Shown: positions 6,657-14,332 of the stretch, piece by piece
Numbering within the stretch: the stretch's first letter is position 1
Layout of the letters: the number at the start of each line of letters is the position of its first letter
NCBI GenBank assembly: GCA_019120235.1
Contig: DWVN01000049.1
Span: forward strand, 1-14,971
DNA from: Dwaynesavagella gallinarum
GTDB lineage: Bacteria; Bacillota; Clostridia; Clostridiales; Clostridiaceae
Reading direction: 5' to 3'
DNA length: 14,971 bases
Position numbers and translations under genes: made by a program
Notes under the pieces: model-generated
What the model was told of the DNA's origin: nothing
What the model saw: only the letters and a program-made list of their open reading frames with translations
Database searches by the model: none

Positions 6657-7515
6657 ATTTTGAGGTTATATGTATTTTTTTAATTTTGCTAAATCCGTAA
6701 TCAAACAAATTGATTATATCTTGAAGATATTCGTCTTTACTTTTTGCTTTTAAAGCAACTGCTATTAAATCTATGTTGTTATTTCTTGCTGAGGCTGCAA
6801 AAGTATATTGAGCAGGTGTTGTAAATCCGGTTTTTCCAAGCAGTGCGTGTTTATAATAATATTTACCGTTTTTTAGCAAGAGTTGATTTTGATTACAGAT
6901 ATTAAAGAAATCTCCATTTGTTCCTAGAATTTTATGAGATTTTGATGTTGAGATTTCAACGAATTTTTTGTTTTTGATTGCGTAGCCTAAAATTTTGCTT
7001 AAATCATATGCACAAGTGTAATGATCATCATCATGAAGACCACTTGAATTTACAAAGTTTGAATTGTGAGCTCCTATAGAATGAGCTTTTCTATTCATAA
7101 GTTTTGAAAATGTTGCTTCACTTCCACAAACATGTTCCGCCAGTGCTATTGCACAATCATTTCCAGAATTTAACAAAAGTCCATATAAAAGATCTTCAAC
7201 TGTGTAAAATCCTCCAGCATATAGACCAACTTTTGTTCCATTAATATTGGATGCTTTTTTTGAAACTTTTACTCTTTCATCTAAATCTAAGGTTTCAAGA
7301 ACTACAATTGCTGTTAAAATCTTTGTTGTTGATGCAGGATAAAATTTTTCATAAGCGTTTTTTTCAAATATTACATCAGAGTTTTGAGGTGTTATAAGTA
7401 TTGCAGATTTACTTTTAATAGATAGAGTTGAATTGTTTAAAGAATATGGGTATATTTTAAATAAGAATATATTAATAAACAAACTTATAATTAGTATTTT
7501 ATATAAGATTTTCAT
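6655..7515 (-). CDS. D-alanyl-D-alanine carboxypeptidase (DacF-like, serine type)
   Basis: This penicillin-binding protein removes the terminal D-Ala from peptidoglycan stem peptides outside the membrane. The 286-residue protein starts with Lys-containing MKILYK and a hydrophobic signal or anchor segment (about 7-19). The active-site motifs are complete: STTK at 62-65 (Ser62, Lys65), SGN at 117-119 and KTG at 228-230. FVNSSGLHDDDHYT, typical of the DacB/DacF branch, is at 154-167. It ends soon after the catalytic domain, so the C-terminal beta domain of longer PBP5-like enzymes is missing. That could mean a short family variant rather than truncation. GGAGG lies five bases before ATG 7515. 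In spore-formers such enzymes often act in cortex formation, but a vegetative role is equally possible. It is divergent from comEA. Confidence 0.93.
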   Translation of the reverse strand: MKILYKILIISLFINIFLFKIYPYSLNNSTLSIKSKSAILITPQNSDVIFEKNAYEKFYPASTTKILTAIVVLETLDLDERVKVSKKASNINGTKVGLYAGGFYTVEDLLYGLLLNSGNDCAIALAEHVCGSEATFSKLMNRKAHSIGAHNSNFVNSSGLHDDDHYTCAYDLSKILGYAIKNKKFVEISTSKSHKILGTNGDFFNICNQNQLLLKNGKYYYKHALLGKTGFTTPAQYTFAASARNNNIDLIAVALKAKSKDEYLQDIINLFDYGFSKIKKIHITSK

Positions 7516-7678
7516 TTAATCCTCCGAGTCTAAATTTCAAAGCATTGTTTATTATTTACAGTGTTTGTTTAAATTATTAATTTAAAGTACTGAGTATTGT
7601 GTAAAAACTTTAAACTTTTTTGTTTAGAAAATGTTAAATAATGAAATGAATATAAAAAATATTTTTAGGTGAGTTGTA
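7516..7678. other. Divergent intergenic region, carboxypeptidase / comEA
   Basis: This 163-bp, extremely AT-rich stretch must hold promoters for both divergent genes. Ribosome binding sites are clear: GGAGG at 7525-7521 on the minus strand and AGGTGA at 7667-7672 on the plus strand. I could not find a convincing -35/-10 pair with correct spacing on either strand, and no RNA element or repeat was recognised. Confidence 0.5.
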
Positions 7679-8320
7679 ATGTTTAAAAAAGAGAATTTGT
7701 TAAAATATTTGTTGAGTATTGCAATAATAACTATTTTTTTATCAGTGTTTTTGTTTTATAATATTTCTTCAAGTGAAACAGAAAAACAGATTTTATCATT
7801 AAATGAATTTACTCATGAAGAAGAGAGTAATGAGATTAAAATTGAAGATGTTCAGGAAAATATATTTGTTGAAATTAAAGGAGAAGTTTTAAATCCAAAT
7901 GTTTACGAACTTGAAAAAGGAAGTATTGTAAGAGATTTGATTTTAATCTCAGGAGGTCTTACAGAAATCGGAGATACTTCAAATATAAATCAAGCAAGAG
8001 AGCTTCAAAATGGTGAATGTATAGTTGTATTATCAAAACAAGAAATATTAGATATGAAAAACAATTCAAATGAAATTTTAAAGGTTGATAATGTTAGTAG
8101 TTTTAATGTTGAGTCTTCTTTTGATGATGATAAAGTAAATATAAACACTGCGTCAAAAGAAGAACTTAAAACTTTAAGTGGAATAGGAGACGGTTTAGCG
8201 GAAGCTATAATTAGTTATAGAGAAGAAAATAATGGATTTAATACAATTGATGATATAAAAAATGTTTCAAGAATTGGGGATAAAACTTTTGAAAAATTTA
8301 AAGATAAAATAATAGTTTAA
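7679..8320 (+). CDS. comEA: ComEA-like membrane-anchored DNA-binding protein
   Basis: ComEA binds incoming double-stranded DNA at the cell surface during natural transformation. The 213-residue protein has a single N-terminal membrane anchor (about 9-27), an acidic linker and an SLBB domain at about 61-118 (VEIKGEVLNPNVYEL). A second linker leads to a helix-hairpin-helix DNA-binding domain at 152-213, which opens with NINTAS and contains GIG (168-170) and RIG (198-200). This is the full Firmicutes ComEA layout. ATG 7679 follows AGGTGA by six bases. No comEB or comEC follows; the selenium operon begins directly after it, with its -35 box over the comEA stop. Competence is therefore possible but not shown. 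A role in DNA scavenging or envelope DNA binding is an alternative. Confidence 0.92.
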   Translation: MFKKENLLKYLLSIAIITIFLSVFLFYNISSSETEKQILSLNEFTHEEESNEIKIEDVQENIFVEIKGEVLNPNVYELEKGSIVRDLILISGGLTEIGDTSNINQARELQNGECIVVLSKQEILDMKNNSNEILKVDNVSSFNVESSFDDDKVNINTASKEELKTLSGIGDGLAEAIISYREENNGFNTIDDIKNVSRIGDKTFEKFKDKIIV

Positions 8321-8344
8321 ATATATGTTTAAAAATGCTATACT
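8316..8344 (+). promoter_or_regulatory. Promoter of the selD-selA-selB operon
   Basis: TTTAAA (8316-8321) and TATACT (8339-8344) are separated by 17 bases, and TGC directly before the -10 box makes it an extended -10 (TGnTATACT). The -35 overlaps the comEA stop codon. Transcription would begin near 8351, about 30 bases before the selD start. Confidence 0.6.
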
Positions 8345-8379
8345 TTAATTCATAAAAAATTAAGGAGGGGGATATAAGT

Positions 8380-9408
8380 GTGGATAAATATAAATTAACA
8401 CATTTTAGTCAAACCTCTGGTTGAGGAGCTAAAATAGAACCGGAGGTTCTTTCAAATATTTTAAAAACGTTGCCAGTGTTTGAACATAAAGATTTAATAG
8501 TTGGATTTGAAAATAGTGATGATGCTGCTGTTTATAAATTAACTGAGGATTTAGCAATAATATCTACATTAGATTTCTTTACTCCAATTGTTGATGACCC
8601 GTATGTATTTGGACAAATTGCTGCTACAAATTCTTTAAGTGATGTCTATGCAATGGGTGGAGATCCTATATTGTGTTTAAATATAGTTGGATTTCCAAAA
8701 TGTTTGCCAATAGAGATTTTATCTAAAATTTTAAATGGAAGTGCTAGTAAGGTTAAAGAGGCCGGTGCCATTGTAATAGGTGGGCATTCTATACAAGATA
8801 ATGAACCTAAGTTTGGATTATCTGTGGTTGGAAAGGTTAATCCTGAATTTGTTTATAAAAATTATGGAGCAAAAATAGGAGATAAACTTGTTTTAACCAA
8901 AAAACTTGGAGTTGGTTCTATTATAACGGCAATAAAAGGGGAAATATGTTCAGATCAAGCGTACAATGAAGCTGTTAAATACATGACTACTTTAAATAAG
9001 TATGCTTATGAAGCATCAAAATCAGTAAAAGTAAATGCTTGTACAGATATAACAGGGTTTTCTTTAATGGGACATGGATATGAAATGGCATATGGTTCTA
9101 AGGTTTCATTACATTTTGATAAAAATAAGATTCCTATTATAGAAGAATGTGTTGAGTATGTAAAAGATGGATTTGTACCAGAAGGAACTTATTCAAATAA
9201 ACGTTATTTAAATGGAAAAGTTTATTGTGAATGTGAGGAATGGTTTGAAGATATATTATTTGAGCCACAAACTTCTGGGGGATTATTGTTTGCTGTTGGT
9301 ACAGAGTGTTTGGACAAGTTTAAAGAAAATTTGGATAGTAAGGATGTATTTTATGAAGTTGTTGGTGAGGTTAAGGAGTTATCAAATAAATATATATATG
9401 TAAAATAA
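8380..9408 (+). CDS. selD: Selenide, water dikinase SelD, itself a selenoprotein (Sec15 encoded by TGA)
   Basis: SelD makes selenophosphate from selenide and ATP, the selenium donor for Sec-tRNA and selenouridine. The gene starts at GTG 8380, nine bases after AGGAGGGG, and reads MDKYKLTHFSQTSG-Sec-GAKI. The TGA at 8422-8424 is codon 15. The frame is open on both sides, and the 5' part matches SelD N-termini: the Sec aligns with catalytic Cys17 of the E. coli GAGCGCKI segment, and Lys18 with its essential Lys20. A hairpin follows the TGA. Total length of 342 residues is normal. Metal and ATP residues are present, including DD at 47-48, Asp65 (TLDFFTPIVDD), Asp88 (SLSDVYAMGGDP) and the GGHSIQDNEPKFG loop. 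Starting at TTG 8470 would delete the catalytic loop. selA follows by 15 bases. Confidence 0.95.
8422..8463 (+). promoter_or_regulatory. SECIS-like selenocysteine insertion hairpin in selD
   Basis: Directly after the TGA, AGAACC (8436-8441) and GGTTCT (8445-8450) form a perfect 6-bp stem with a GGA loop. TAAAAT (8430-8435) pairs with ATTTTA (8458-8463) below it, leaving a 7-base bulge (8451-8457) on the 3' side. The G-rich apical loop lies 18-20 bases beyond the UGA, within the range known for bacterial SECIS elements, which SelB recognises. The fold is read from complementarity only. Confidence 0.75.
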
Positions 9409-9423
9409 AGGAATGATTTATTT

Positions 9424-10809
9424 TTGAAACATTTATACAAAAAAATTCCAAAAATAGATGAATTATTAAATTTAGAAAATGTGAAAAAGTCGCTTAAATT
9501 ATATCCAAGAGAATTTATATTAGAGATATTGAGAGATATTTTAAATATTTATAGACAAAAAATAAAAAATGGGGAAAACATAGAAATAAACCTTAATATA
9601 ATTTCAAATGTTTTTGATGAAGAATTACATAAAAAATCTCAAAAAAATCTCAAAAGAGTTATAAATGCTACAGGAGTTATAATACATACAAATCTTGGAA
9701 GAAGTAAGATGTGTAAAGATGCTATTAATCATATAGTTGAAGTTGCTGAAAATTACTCCACCCTTGAGTATGATTTAGAAAATGGAACTAGAGGCAGTAG
9801 ATATTCTCACGTAGAGGATATTATTTGTAAAATATTAGGTTGTGAGGCAGCGCTTGTAGTAAATAACAATGCTGCAGCTATAATGATAGTTTTAGATACA
9901 TTGTGTAAAAATACTGAGGTTATAGTTTCTCGTGGTGAATTAGTTGAAATTGGGGGCTCTTTTAGAATACCTGAGGTTATGAAATTTAGTGGAGTTATTT
10001 TAAAAGAAGTTGGCTGTACAAATAGGACTCATTTATTTGATTATGAAAATGAAATAACTGAAAATACAAGTGCGTTTTTAAAAGTACATACTTCTAATTA
10101 TTACATTGATGGTTTTGTTAAGAACGTTAAAGTTGAAGAACTTAATGTTCTTAAAAATAAATATAACAAGATTATTATAGAAGATATTGGAAGCGGGACT
10201 ATAGTAGATTTTTCAAAATATAAAGTATATTCAGAAGAGGATTTAGTACAAAATTCATTAAAAAATGGTGCTGATATTGTAACTTTTAGTGGAGATAAAA
10301 TGTTAGGTGGACCTCAAGCTGGTATTATAGTTGGGAAAAAAGATTTAATAGAAAAAATTAAGAAAAATCATTTATTAAGGGCTTTGAGGATTGATAAATT
10401 TACACTTGCTGCACTTGAGTCAACTTTTAGATGTTATTTAGATGAAAAATATGCTATTGAAAATATCCCTACACTTAAAATGATTACATATAAAGAAGAG
10501 GATTTAAAATTTAAAGCAGAACAATTATTAGATTTATTGAAAGATTTAAAAGAGTTTAGTATAGAGGTAGAAGAAAATTTTTCTATAGTTGGCGGAGGTT
10601 CTATGCCTAAAACTAAACTAAAAACATATGTTTTAGATTTAAAACATGATAGATTTTCTCCTGAAGATTTAGAAGTTAAATTAAGAAATAGTAAAATTCC
10701 TATTATAGTTAGATTAGAAAAAAATTCTATAAAATTAGATGTTAGAACTATAGAAGAGGATGAATTTAAATATATTTTGGAGTCGCTTGTTGAACTGAGG
10801 TGTTATTAA
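9424..10809 (+). CDS. selA: L-seryl-tRNA(Sec) selenium transferase
   Basis: SelA is a pyridoxal-phosphate enzyme that converts Ser-tRNA(Sec) to Sec-tRNA(Sec) using selenophosphate, as a homodecamer in E. coli. The 461-residue protein has the usual length and domains: the N-terminal tRNA-binding part IPKIDELLN, RVINATGVIIHTNLGRS at 78-94, and the PLP lysine in SGDKMLGGPQAG, Lys292. The start is TTG 9424. AAAGGA at 9407-9412 overlaps the selD stop, with a slightly long spacing of 11. An ATG at 9413 in another frame stops after four codons. The gene lies between selD and selB, two bases apart from the latter. Confidence 0.97.
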   Translation: MKHLYKKIPKIDELLNLENVKKSLKLYPREFILEILRDILNIYRQKIKNGENIEINLNIISNVFDEELHKKSQKNLKRVINATGVIIHTNLGRSKMCKDAINHIVEVAENYSTLEYDLENGTRGSRYSHVEDIICKILGCEAALVVNNNAAAIMIVLDTLCKNTEVIVSRGELVEIGGSFRIPEVMKFSGVILKEVGCTNRTHLFDYENEITENTSAFLKVHTSNYYIDGFVKNVKVEELNVLKNKYNKIIIEDIGSGTIVDFSKYKVYSEEDLVQNSLKNGADIVTFSGDKMLGGPQAGIIVGKKDLIEKIKKNHLLRALRIDKFTLAALESTFRCYLDEKYAIENIPTLKMITYKEEDLKFKAEQLLDLLKDLKEFSIEVEENFSIVGGGSMPKTKLKTYVLDLKHDRFSPEDLEVKLRNSKIPIIVRLEKNSIKLDVRTIEEDEFKYILESLVELRCY

Positions 10810-10810
10810 T

Positions 10811-12715
10811 TTGAAAAATATTATAATAGGAACGGCAGGGCATGTTGATCATGGTAAAACATCACTTATAAAACTTTTGACTAATATTGATACAGATTCT
10901 TTAGCGGAAGAAAAGAAACGAGGTATATCTATAAATTTAGGATTTGCGTTTTTTGATCTTCCATCTAAAAGAAGAGCTGGTATAATTGATGTTCCTGGTC
11001 ATGAAAAATTTATAAAAAACATGCTTGCTGGTGCTACTGGAATTGATGTTGTTTTATTAGTTGTTGCGTGTGATGAGGTAGTTAAGCCACAAACTAGAGA
11101 ACATTTAGATATTTTAAGTATGTTAAATATAAAAAAAGGAATAGTTGTTTTAACAAAAAGGGATTTAGTAGATGATGATTGGTATGAATTAGTTAAAGAA
11201 GAAGTTAGAGAAGAAATTTCGCATACTTTTTTGAAAGATTCTAAAATCATAGCTTTTTCCTCTAAAACTAAAATTGGTTATGATGAGCTCGTAAATGAAA
11301 TTGATAGAATATTAGATGAAGATTTTGAAAAAATTGATAATGGAATATTTAGAATGCCTATAGATAGATGTTTTACTGTAAGTGGTTTTGGAACTGTTGT
11401 TACGGGAACTATTATATCTGGAAAAATTGGTTTAAATGAAAGTGTTGTTATATATCCAAATCAAATTGAAGCTAAAGTTAGAAATATTCAAGTTTATGAA
11501 GAGAATTGTGAAGAGGCATTGGCAGGGCAAAGATGTGCTCTTAATTTATCTAATATAAAAAAAGAGGATATTGAGAGAGGTTTTGTTGTTTCTAAAAAAG
11601 ATGTTTTAATTCCTAGTTATATGATTGATTGTAAATTTTATTCTTTGTCTAATTTGGATAAAAACATTTTAAATCGTCAAAGAATAAGGTTTTTTCATGG
11701 AGCGAGTGAAATAATTGGTAGAATACATATTTTAGATAAAAGTGAGATTCAAAATAATTCTGAAGCTTATGTTCAGTTTCATTTAGAAAAACCAATAGTA
11801 TCATTAAAAGATGATAGGTATGTTGTTAGGCTGTATTCTCCTATGATAACAATTGGAGGAGGATATATTATAAATCCAGTTGCAAAAAGAGTTAAAGGAA
11901 ATAAAGATAAATATTTAGAGAGTATTAAGATAAAGGAAAAACAATTTGGAACTGAATATATGTCTTTAATTTTAAAAGATGATAAAGATATTATTTTAAG
12001 TGTTGATGATATATGTGAAAAATATTTACTATCTAAAGATAATGTTGATATTGAATTAAAAAAAATGGTTAACAATAATATTGTAATTGAATTTGAAGAT
12101 GGTTTTAAAAAATATTTTGTACACAAAGATAATTTGGAAAAGATTTTTTTAAATATGAAAGATATTTTGTCTGAATATCATCAAAAAAATAAATTTAGGA
12201 TTGGATTTTTAAAAGAGGAACTTAAAAACAAGCTTGGTATAAAAAATTTAAAACCTAAGGTTTATGATAGAGTTTTAGATTATTTTGAAAAGGAAGGATT
12301 TATTAAATTAACTTCTAAATATGTTTCACTTTCTGATTTTGATATAAAATTTTCAGATGATATTCAAAAAATGGTTGATTCAATTATTGAGGAATATAAG
12401 ATTAAAAAATTTATTCCTCCTAAAATTAAAGATTTGGAAGTTAAATTTAATTCAAAGTATTTTGCACAAATTCATGAATATTTAGAAGAGATAGGTATTT
12501 TATATAAATTAAATCCAGAAATGTATTTATTAAAAGAGGATTTTTTATATGCTAAAGACAAAATTGTTGAATTTTTGAAAAATAATGGATTTATAGAATT
12601 AAAAGATGCAAAAGAAATTTTAAATTCTAATAGAAAATATTTAGTTATTTTACTTGAACATTTTGACGAGTTAAAGATTACTCGAAGAGATGGAGATAAA
12701 AGAGTTTTGTTTTAA
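10811..12715 (+). CDS. selB: Selenocysteine-specific elongation factor SelB
   Basis: SelB is the EF-Tu-like GTPase that carries Sec-tRNA(Sec) to UGA codons marked by a SECIS hairpin. The 634-residue protein shows the GTPase motifs GHVDHGKT at 10-17, DVPGHE at 60-65 and TKRD at 115-118. EF-Tu-like domains II and III follow (about 175-340), then a long C-terminal region (about 400-634) of the winged-helix type that grips the SECIS RNA. TTG 10811 lies one base after the selA stop, eight bases behind GAGGTG, so the two genes are tightly coupled. In many Clostridia selC follows selB; here a terminator follows instead. Confidence 0.97.
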   Translation: MKNIIIGTAGHVDHGKTSLIKLLTNIDTDSLAEEKKRGISINLGFAFFDLPSKRRAGIIDVPGHEKFIKNMLAGATGIDVVLLVVACDEVVKPQTREHLDILSMLNIKKGIVVLTKRDLVDDDWYELVKEEVREEISHTFLKDSKIIAFSSKTKIGYDELVNEIDRILDEDFEKIDNGIFRMPIDRCFTVSGFGTVVTGTIISGKIGLNESVVIYPNQIEAKVRNIQVYEENCEEALAGQRCALNLSNIKKEDIERGFVVSKKDVLIPSYMIDCKFYSLSNLDKNILNRQRIRFFHGASEIIGRIHILDKSEIQNNSEAYVQFHLEKPIVSLKDDRYVVRLYSPMITIGGGYIINPVAKRVKGNKDKYLESIKIKEKQFGTEYMSLILKDDKDIILSVDDICEKYLLSKDNVDIELKKMVNNNIVIEFEDGFKKYFVHKDNLEKIFLNMKDILSEYHQKNKFRIGFLKEELKNKLGIKNLKPKVYDRVLDYFEKEGFIKLTSKYVSLSDFDIKFSDDIQKMVDSIIEEYKIKKFIPPKIKDLEVKFNSKYFAQIHEYLEEIGILYKLNPEMYLLKEDFLYAKDKIVEFLKNNGFIELKDAKEILNSNRKYLVILLEHFDELKITRRDGDKRVLF

Positions 12716-12756
12716 TTAAAAAAGGAAATGTATATTTTACATTTCCTTTTTTAATT
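12714..12756. terminator. Bidirectional terminator between selB and the VUT transporter gene
   Basis: A perfect 19-bp inverted repeat (12714-12732 with 12738-12756) has a 5-base loop and a GGAAATGTA/TACATTTCC core flanked by A and T tracts. It contains the selB stop and abuts the stop of the convergent minus-strand gene, so it can end both transcripts. Confidence 0.92.
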
Positions 12757-13440
12757 TTATACTTTACTTGGTTTGAGTTTTCCAGCTAAATATATAAATG
12801 GTGTATCTAGAAGAGATACTATCATTTTTAGAATATAAGTTGAGAAAATTATTTCTATTATTACACTTACAGGGAATATTCCTGCAAATGCTAAGGTGTT
12901 AAATAAAATATTATCTAAAATTTGACTTAATAATGTACTTCCGTTATTTCTAAGCCAAAGAAATTTTCTTGAAGGAAGTTTATTTTTGAAAAATTTAAAT
13001 AGGGATATATCTATATTTTGTGAAATTAAATAAGTTGTAACACTTGCAAATATTATTCTTGGTTGAATAGAAAATATATTTTTTATGCTTTGAAATATTT
13101 CTACTCCATTTTCATCAGGAGTCATAAATGTAACTATAAGCATTAAAATAGTTCCTATTATCATGGAAACAAATCCTATTATTACGGCTGTTCTTGCATC
13201 TTTTTTTGAATGATATTCAGATAAAATATCTGTTATTAAAAATGTTGAAGCATATGTTATGTTTCCTAGAGTTACGGCCATAGAAAAAAGTTCTAATGTT
13301 ACTACAACTTGAATGTTAGTTATGATTGCGGCTATTGGTATATATACGAATAAACCGAGTTTTCCAAAGAACTTGTACATTGCACATATCATAAAAAAGT
13401 TAAAAAATAGTAATATAAACCATAAAATTTCGTTTTGCAT
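12757..13440 (-). CDS. VUT-family (YhhQ-type) putative queuosine precursor transporter
   Basis: A 227-residue polytopic membrane protein of the DUF165/VUT family, whose members import queuosine precursors (preQ0, preQ1 or queuine) for tRNA modification. Evidence is about six hydrophobic segments and the family block LGNITYASTFLITDILSEY at residues 58-76, followed by KKDARTAVIIGF. Asp71 and Glu75 are the conserved charges inside the membrane region. NILFNTLAFAGIFP near the C-terminus also fits. AAGGAG lies about nine bases before ATG 13440. No preQ1 riboswitch is recognisable in the short upstream region. No queuosine biosynthesis gene is nearby, so salvage is likely, and the exact substrate is unknown. 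Confidence 0.85.
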   Translation of the reverse strand: MQNEILWFILLFFNFFMICAMYKFFGKLGLFVYIPIAAIITNIQVVVTLELFSMAVTLGNITYASTFLITDILSEYHSKKDARTAVIIGFVSMIIGTILMLIVTFMTPDENGVEIFQSIKNIFSIQPRIIFASVTTYLISQNIDISLFKFFKNKLPSRKFLWLRNNGSTLLSQILDNILFNTLAFAGIFPVSVIIEIIFSTYILKMIVSLLDTPFIYLAGKLKPSKV

Positions 13441-13525
13441 TGTGTTGCTCCTTTATATTTAAAATGAATTTTTAAAATTTAAATGGGAAAAATACATTAG
13501 TATTTGATTTTAGGAGGTATTATTT

Positions 13526-14209
13526 TTGATTCTTGCTAATGTATTTTTAAGCGTCGCTATGTTTTTAAACAGCATTAACATTGTTAATTTTAATGATAAA
13601 TCAAATAAAAATCAATTGTCAGTGGAGAAAAATGATATATTGACATTAAAGTTTGAAGAAAATTCGTTTAATTTAGATAATCTAGCCCCTAAATATTTTT
13701 TAGATGCTCAAATAACTGAAATGAAATGTAAAGGTCTTATGAGCAAAAGCTTTGAAAAGAATTTTGATGAATTTTATACTGAGTTAAATGCAAATATAAA
13801 ATTTTTAGAGGATGAAATTGAAAGGTTAAAAAATAATTCTCAAGCTTTTACTAGTGAGTATATTTTTCATAGGAAAAATCACATTATAATAGAAATCGAA
13901 TCTTTACGAGACAAAATAGAAGAGATGAGTTTGAAACAGAAACGAAAACTTTTATGTTATGAATATAGAAATAATGAAATGCAGAAATATGGTGGATTTT
14001 TAGGATTTAGTGTTATATATAATGACAAAGATAATCCTTTTTTAATTGGAACAATTGTTATGCCTGAGTACATAGGTAAACTTGAACCACTAATAACAAA
14101 TAAATCTATTAGTTTATATAGAGAAAGATATAAAAATTTGAATGATATACATACTGAACCTTTAAGTTATTTTGATAGATATTTTCTTAATACAGCAGGA
14201 TTTAAGTAA
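13526..14209 (+). CDS. Unrecognised protein with hydrophobic N-terminus and coiled coil
   Basis: I do not recognise this 227-residue protein. A TTG start at 13526, seven bases after a near-perfect AGGAGGT (13512-13518), supports expression. Residues 2-20 are hydrophobic (LANVFLSVAMFLNSINIV) and could be an uncleaved anchor or a weak signal sequence, although the positive charge usual before such a segment is missing. A polar linker follows. Residues about 85-140 are rich in Glu, Lys, Leu and Ile with heptad-like spacing, suggesting two coiled-coil helices around residue 110. A more mixed globular C-terminal part (about 150-227) includes GGFLGFSVIYNDKDNPFLIG. There are two Cys, at 68 and 144. 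It is divergent from the VUT gene and no clear promoter was found in the 85-bp gap. A surface or envelope role is only inferred. Confidence 0.75.
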   Translation: MILANVFLSVAMFLNSINIVNFNDKSNKNQLSVEKNDILTLKFEENSFNLDNLAPKYFLDAQITEMKCKGLMSKSFEKNFDEFYTELNANIKFLEDEIERLKNNSQAFTSEYIFHRKNHIIIEIESLRDKIEEMSLKQKRKLLCYEYRNNEMQKYGGFLGFSVIYNDKDNPFLIGTIVMPEYIGKLEPLITNKSISLYRERYKNLNDIHTEPLSYFDRYFLNTAGFK

Positions 14210-14259
14210 AATTAAATAAATTGTTAAATTTTATACATACTAACTTGAAAAAGTGAAAA

Positions 14260-14314
14260 ATTTACATTAGATTATAATTATTATTAAATGATAATTATCT
14301 AAATTTATGTAAAT
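14260..14314 (+). promoter_or_regulatory. Near-palindromic 55-bp element with PerR-like box upstream of 14333
   Basis: Three nested arms are complementary: ATTTACAT (14260-14267) with ATGTAAAT (14307-14314), TAGAT (14268-14272) with ATCTA (14297-14301), and AATTAT (14276-14281) with ATAATT (14291-14296). Bulges of 3 and 5 bases interrupt them. TTATAATTATTATTA at 14272-14286 matches the PerR box (TTATAATnATTATAA) at 13 of 14 positions. A possible promoter, TTGAAA (14245-14250)-N17-TAGATT (14268-14273), runs into it. In such AT-rich DNA the operator call is tentative. Confidence 0.35.
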
Positions 14315-14332
14315 ATGTATGGAAGGAAACTA

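Noticed and set aside
8470..8472. TTG 8470 as start of selD
   Set aside because: No SD precedes it and the catalytic Sec and Lys would be lost; the upstream frame across TGA matches SelD.
9212..9403. 63-codon plus-strand frame inside selD
   Set aside because: Overlaps the conserved end of selD in another frame without independent signals.
10999..11250. 83-codon minus-strand frame inside selB
   Set aside because: Low-complexity shadow of the GTPase domain in another frame.
11779..12126. 115-codon minus-strand frame inside selB
   Set aside because: Serine- and isoleucine-rich antisense of selB; no start signals.
13441..13525. preQ1 riboswitch before the VUT transporter
   Set aside because: The short gap lacks the preQ1 aptamer core; only an SD was found.
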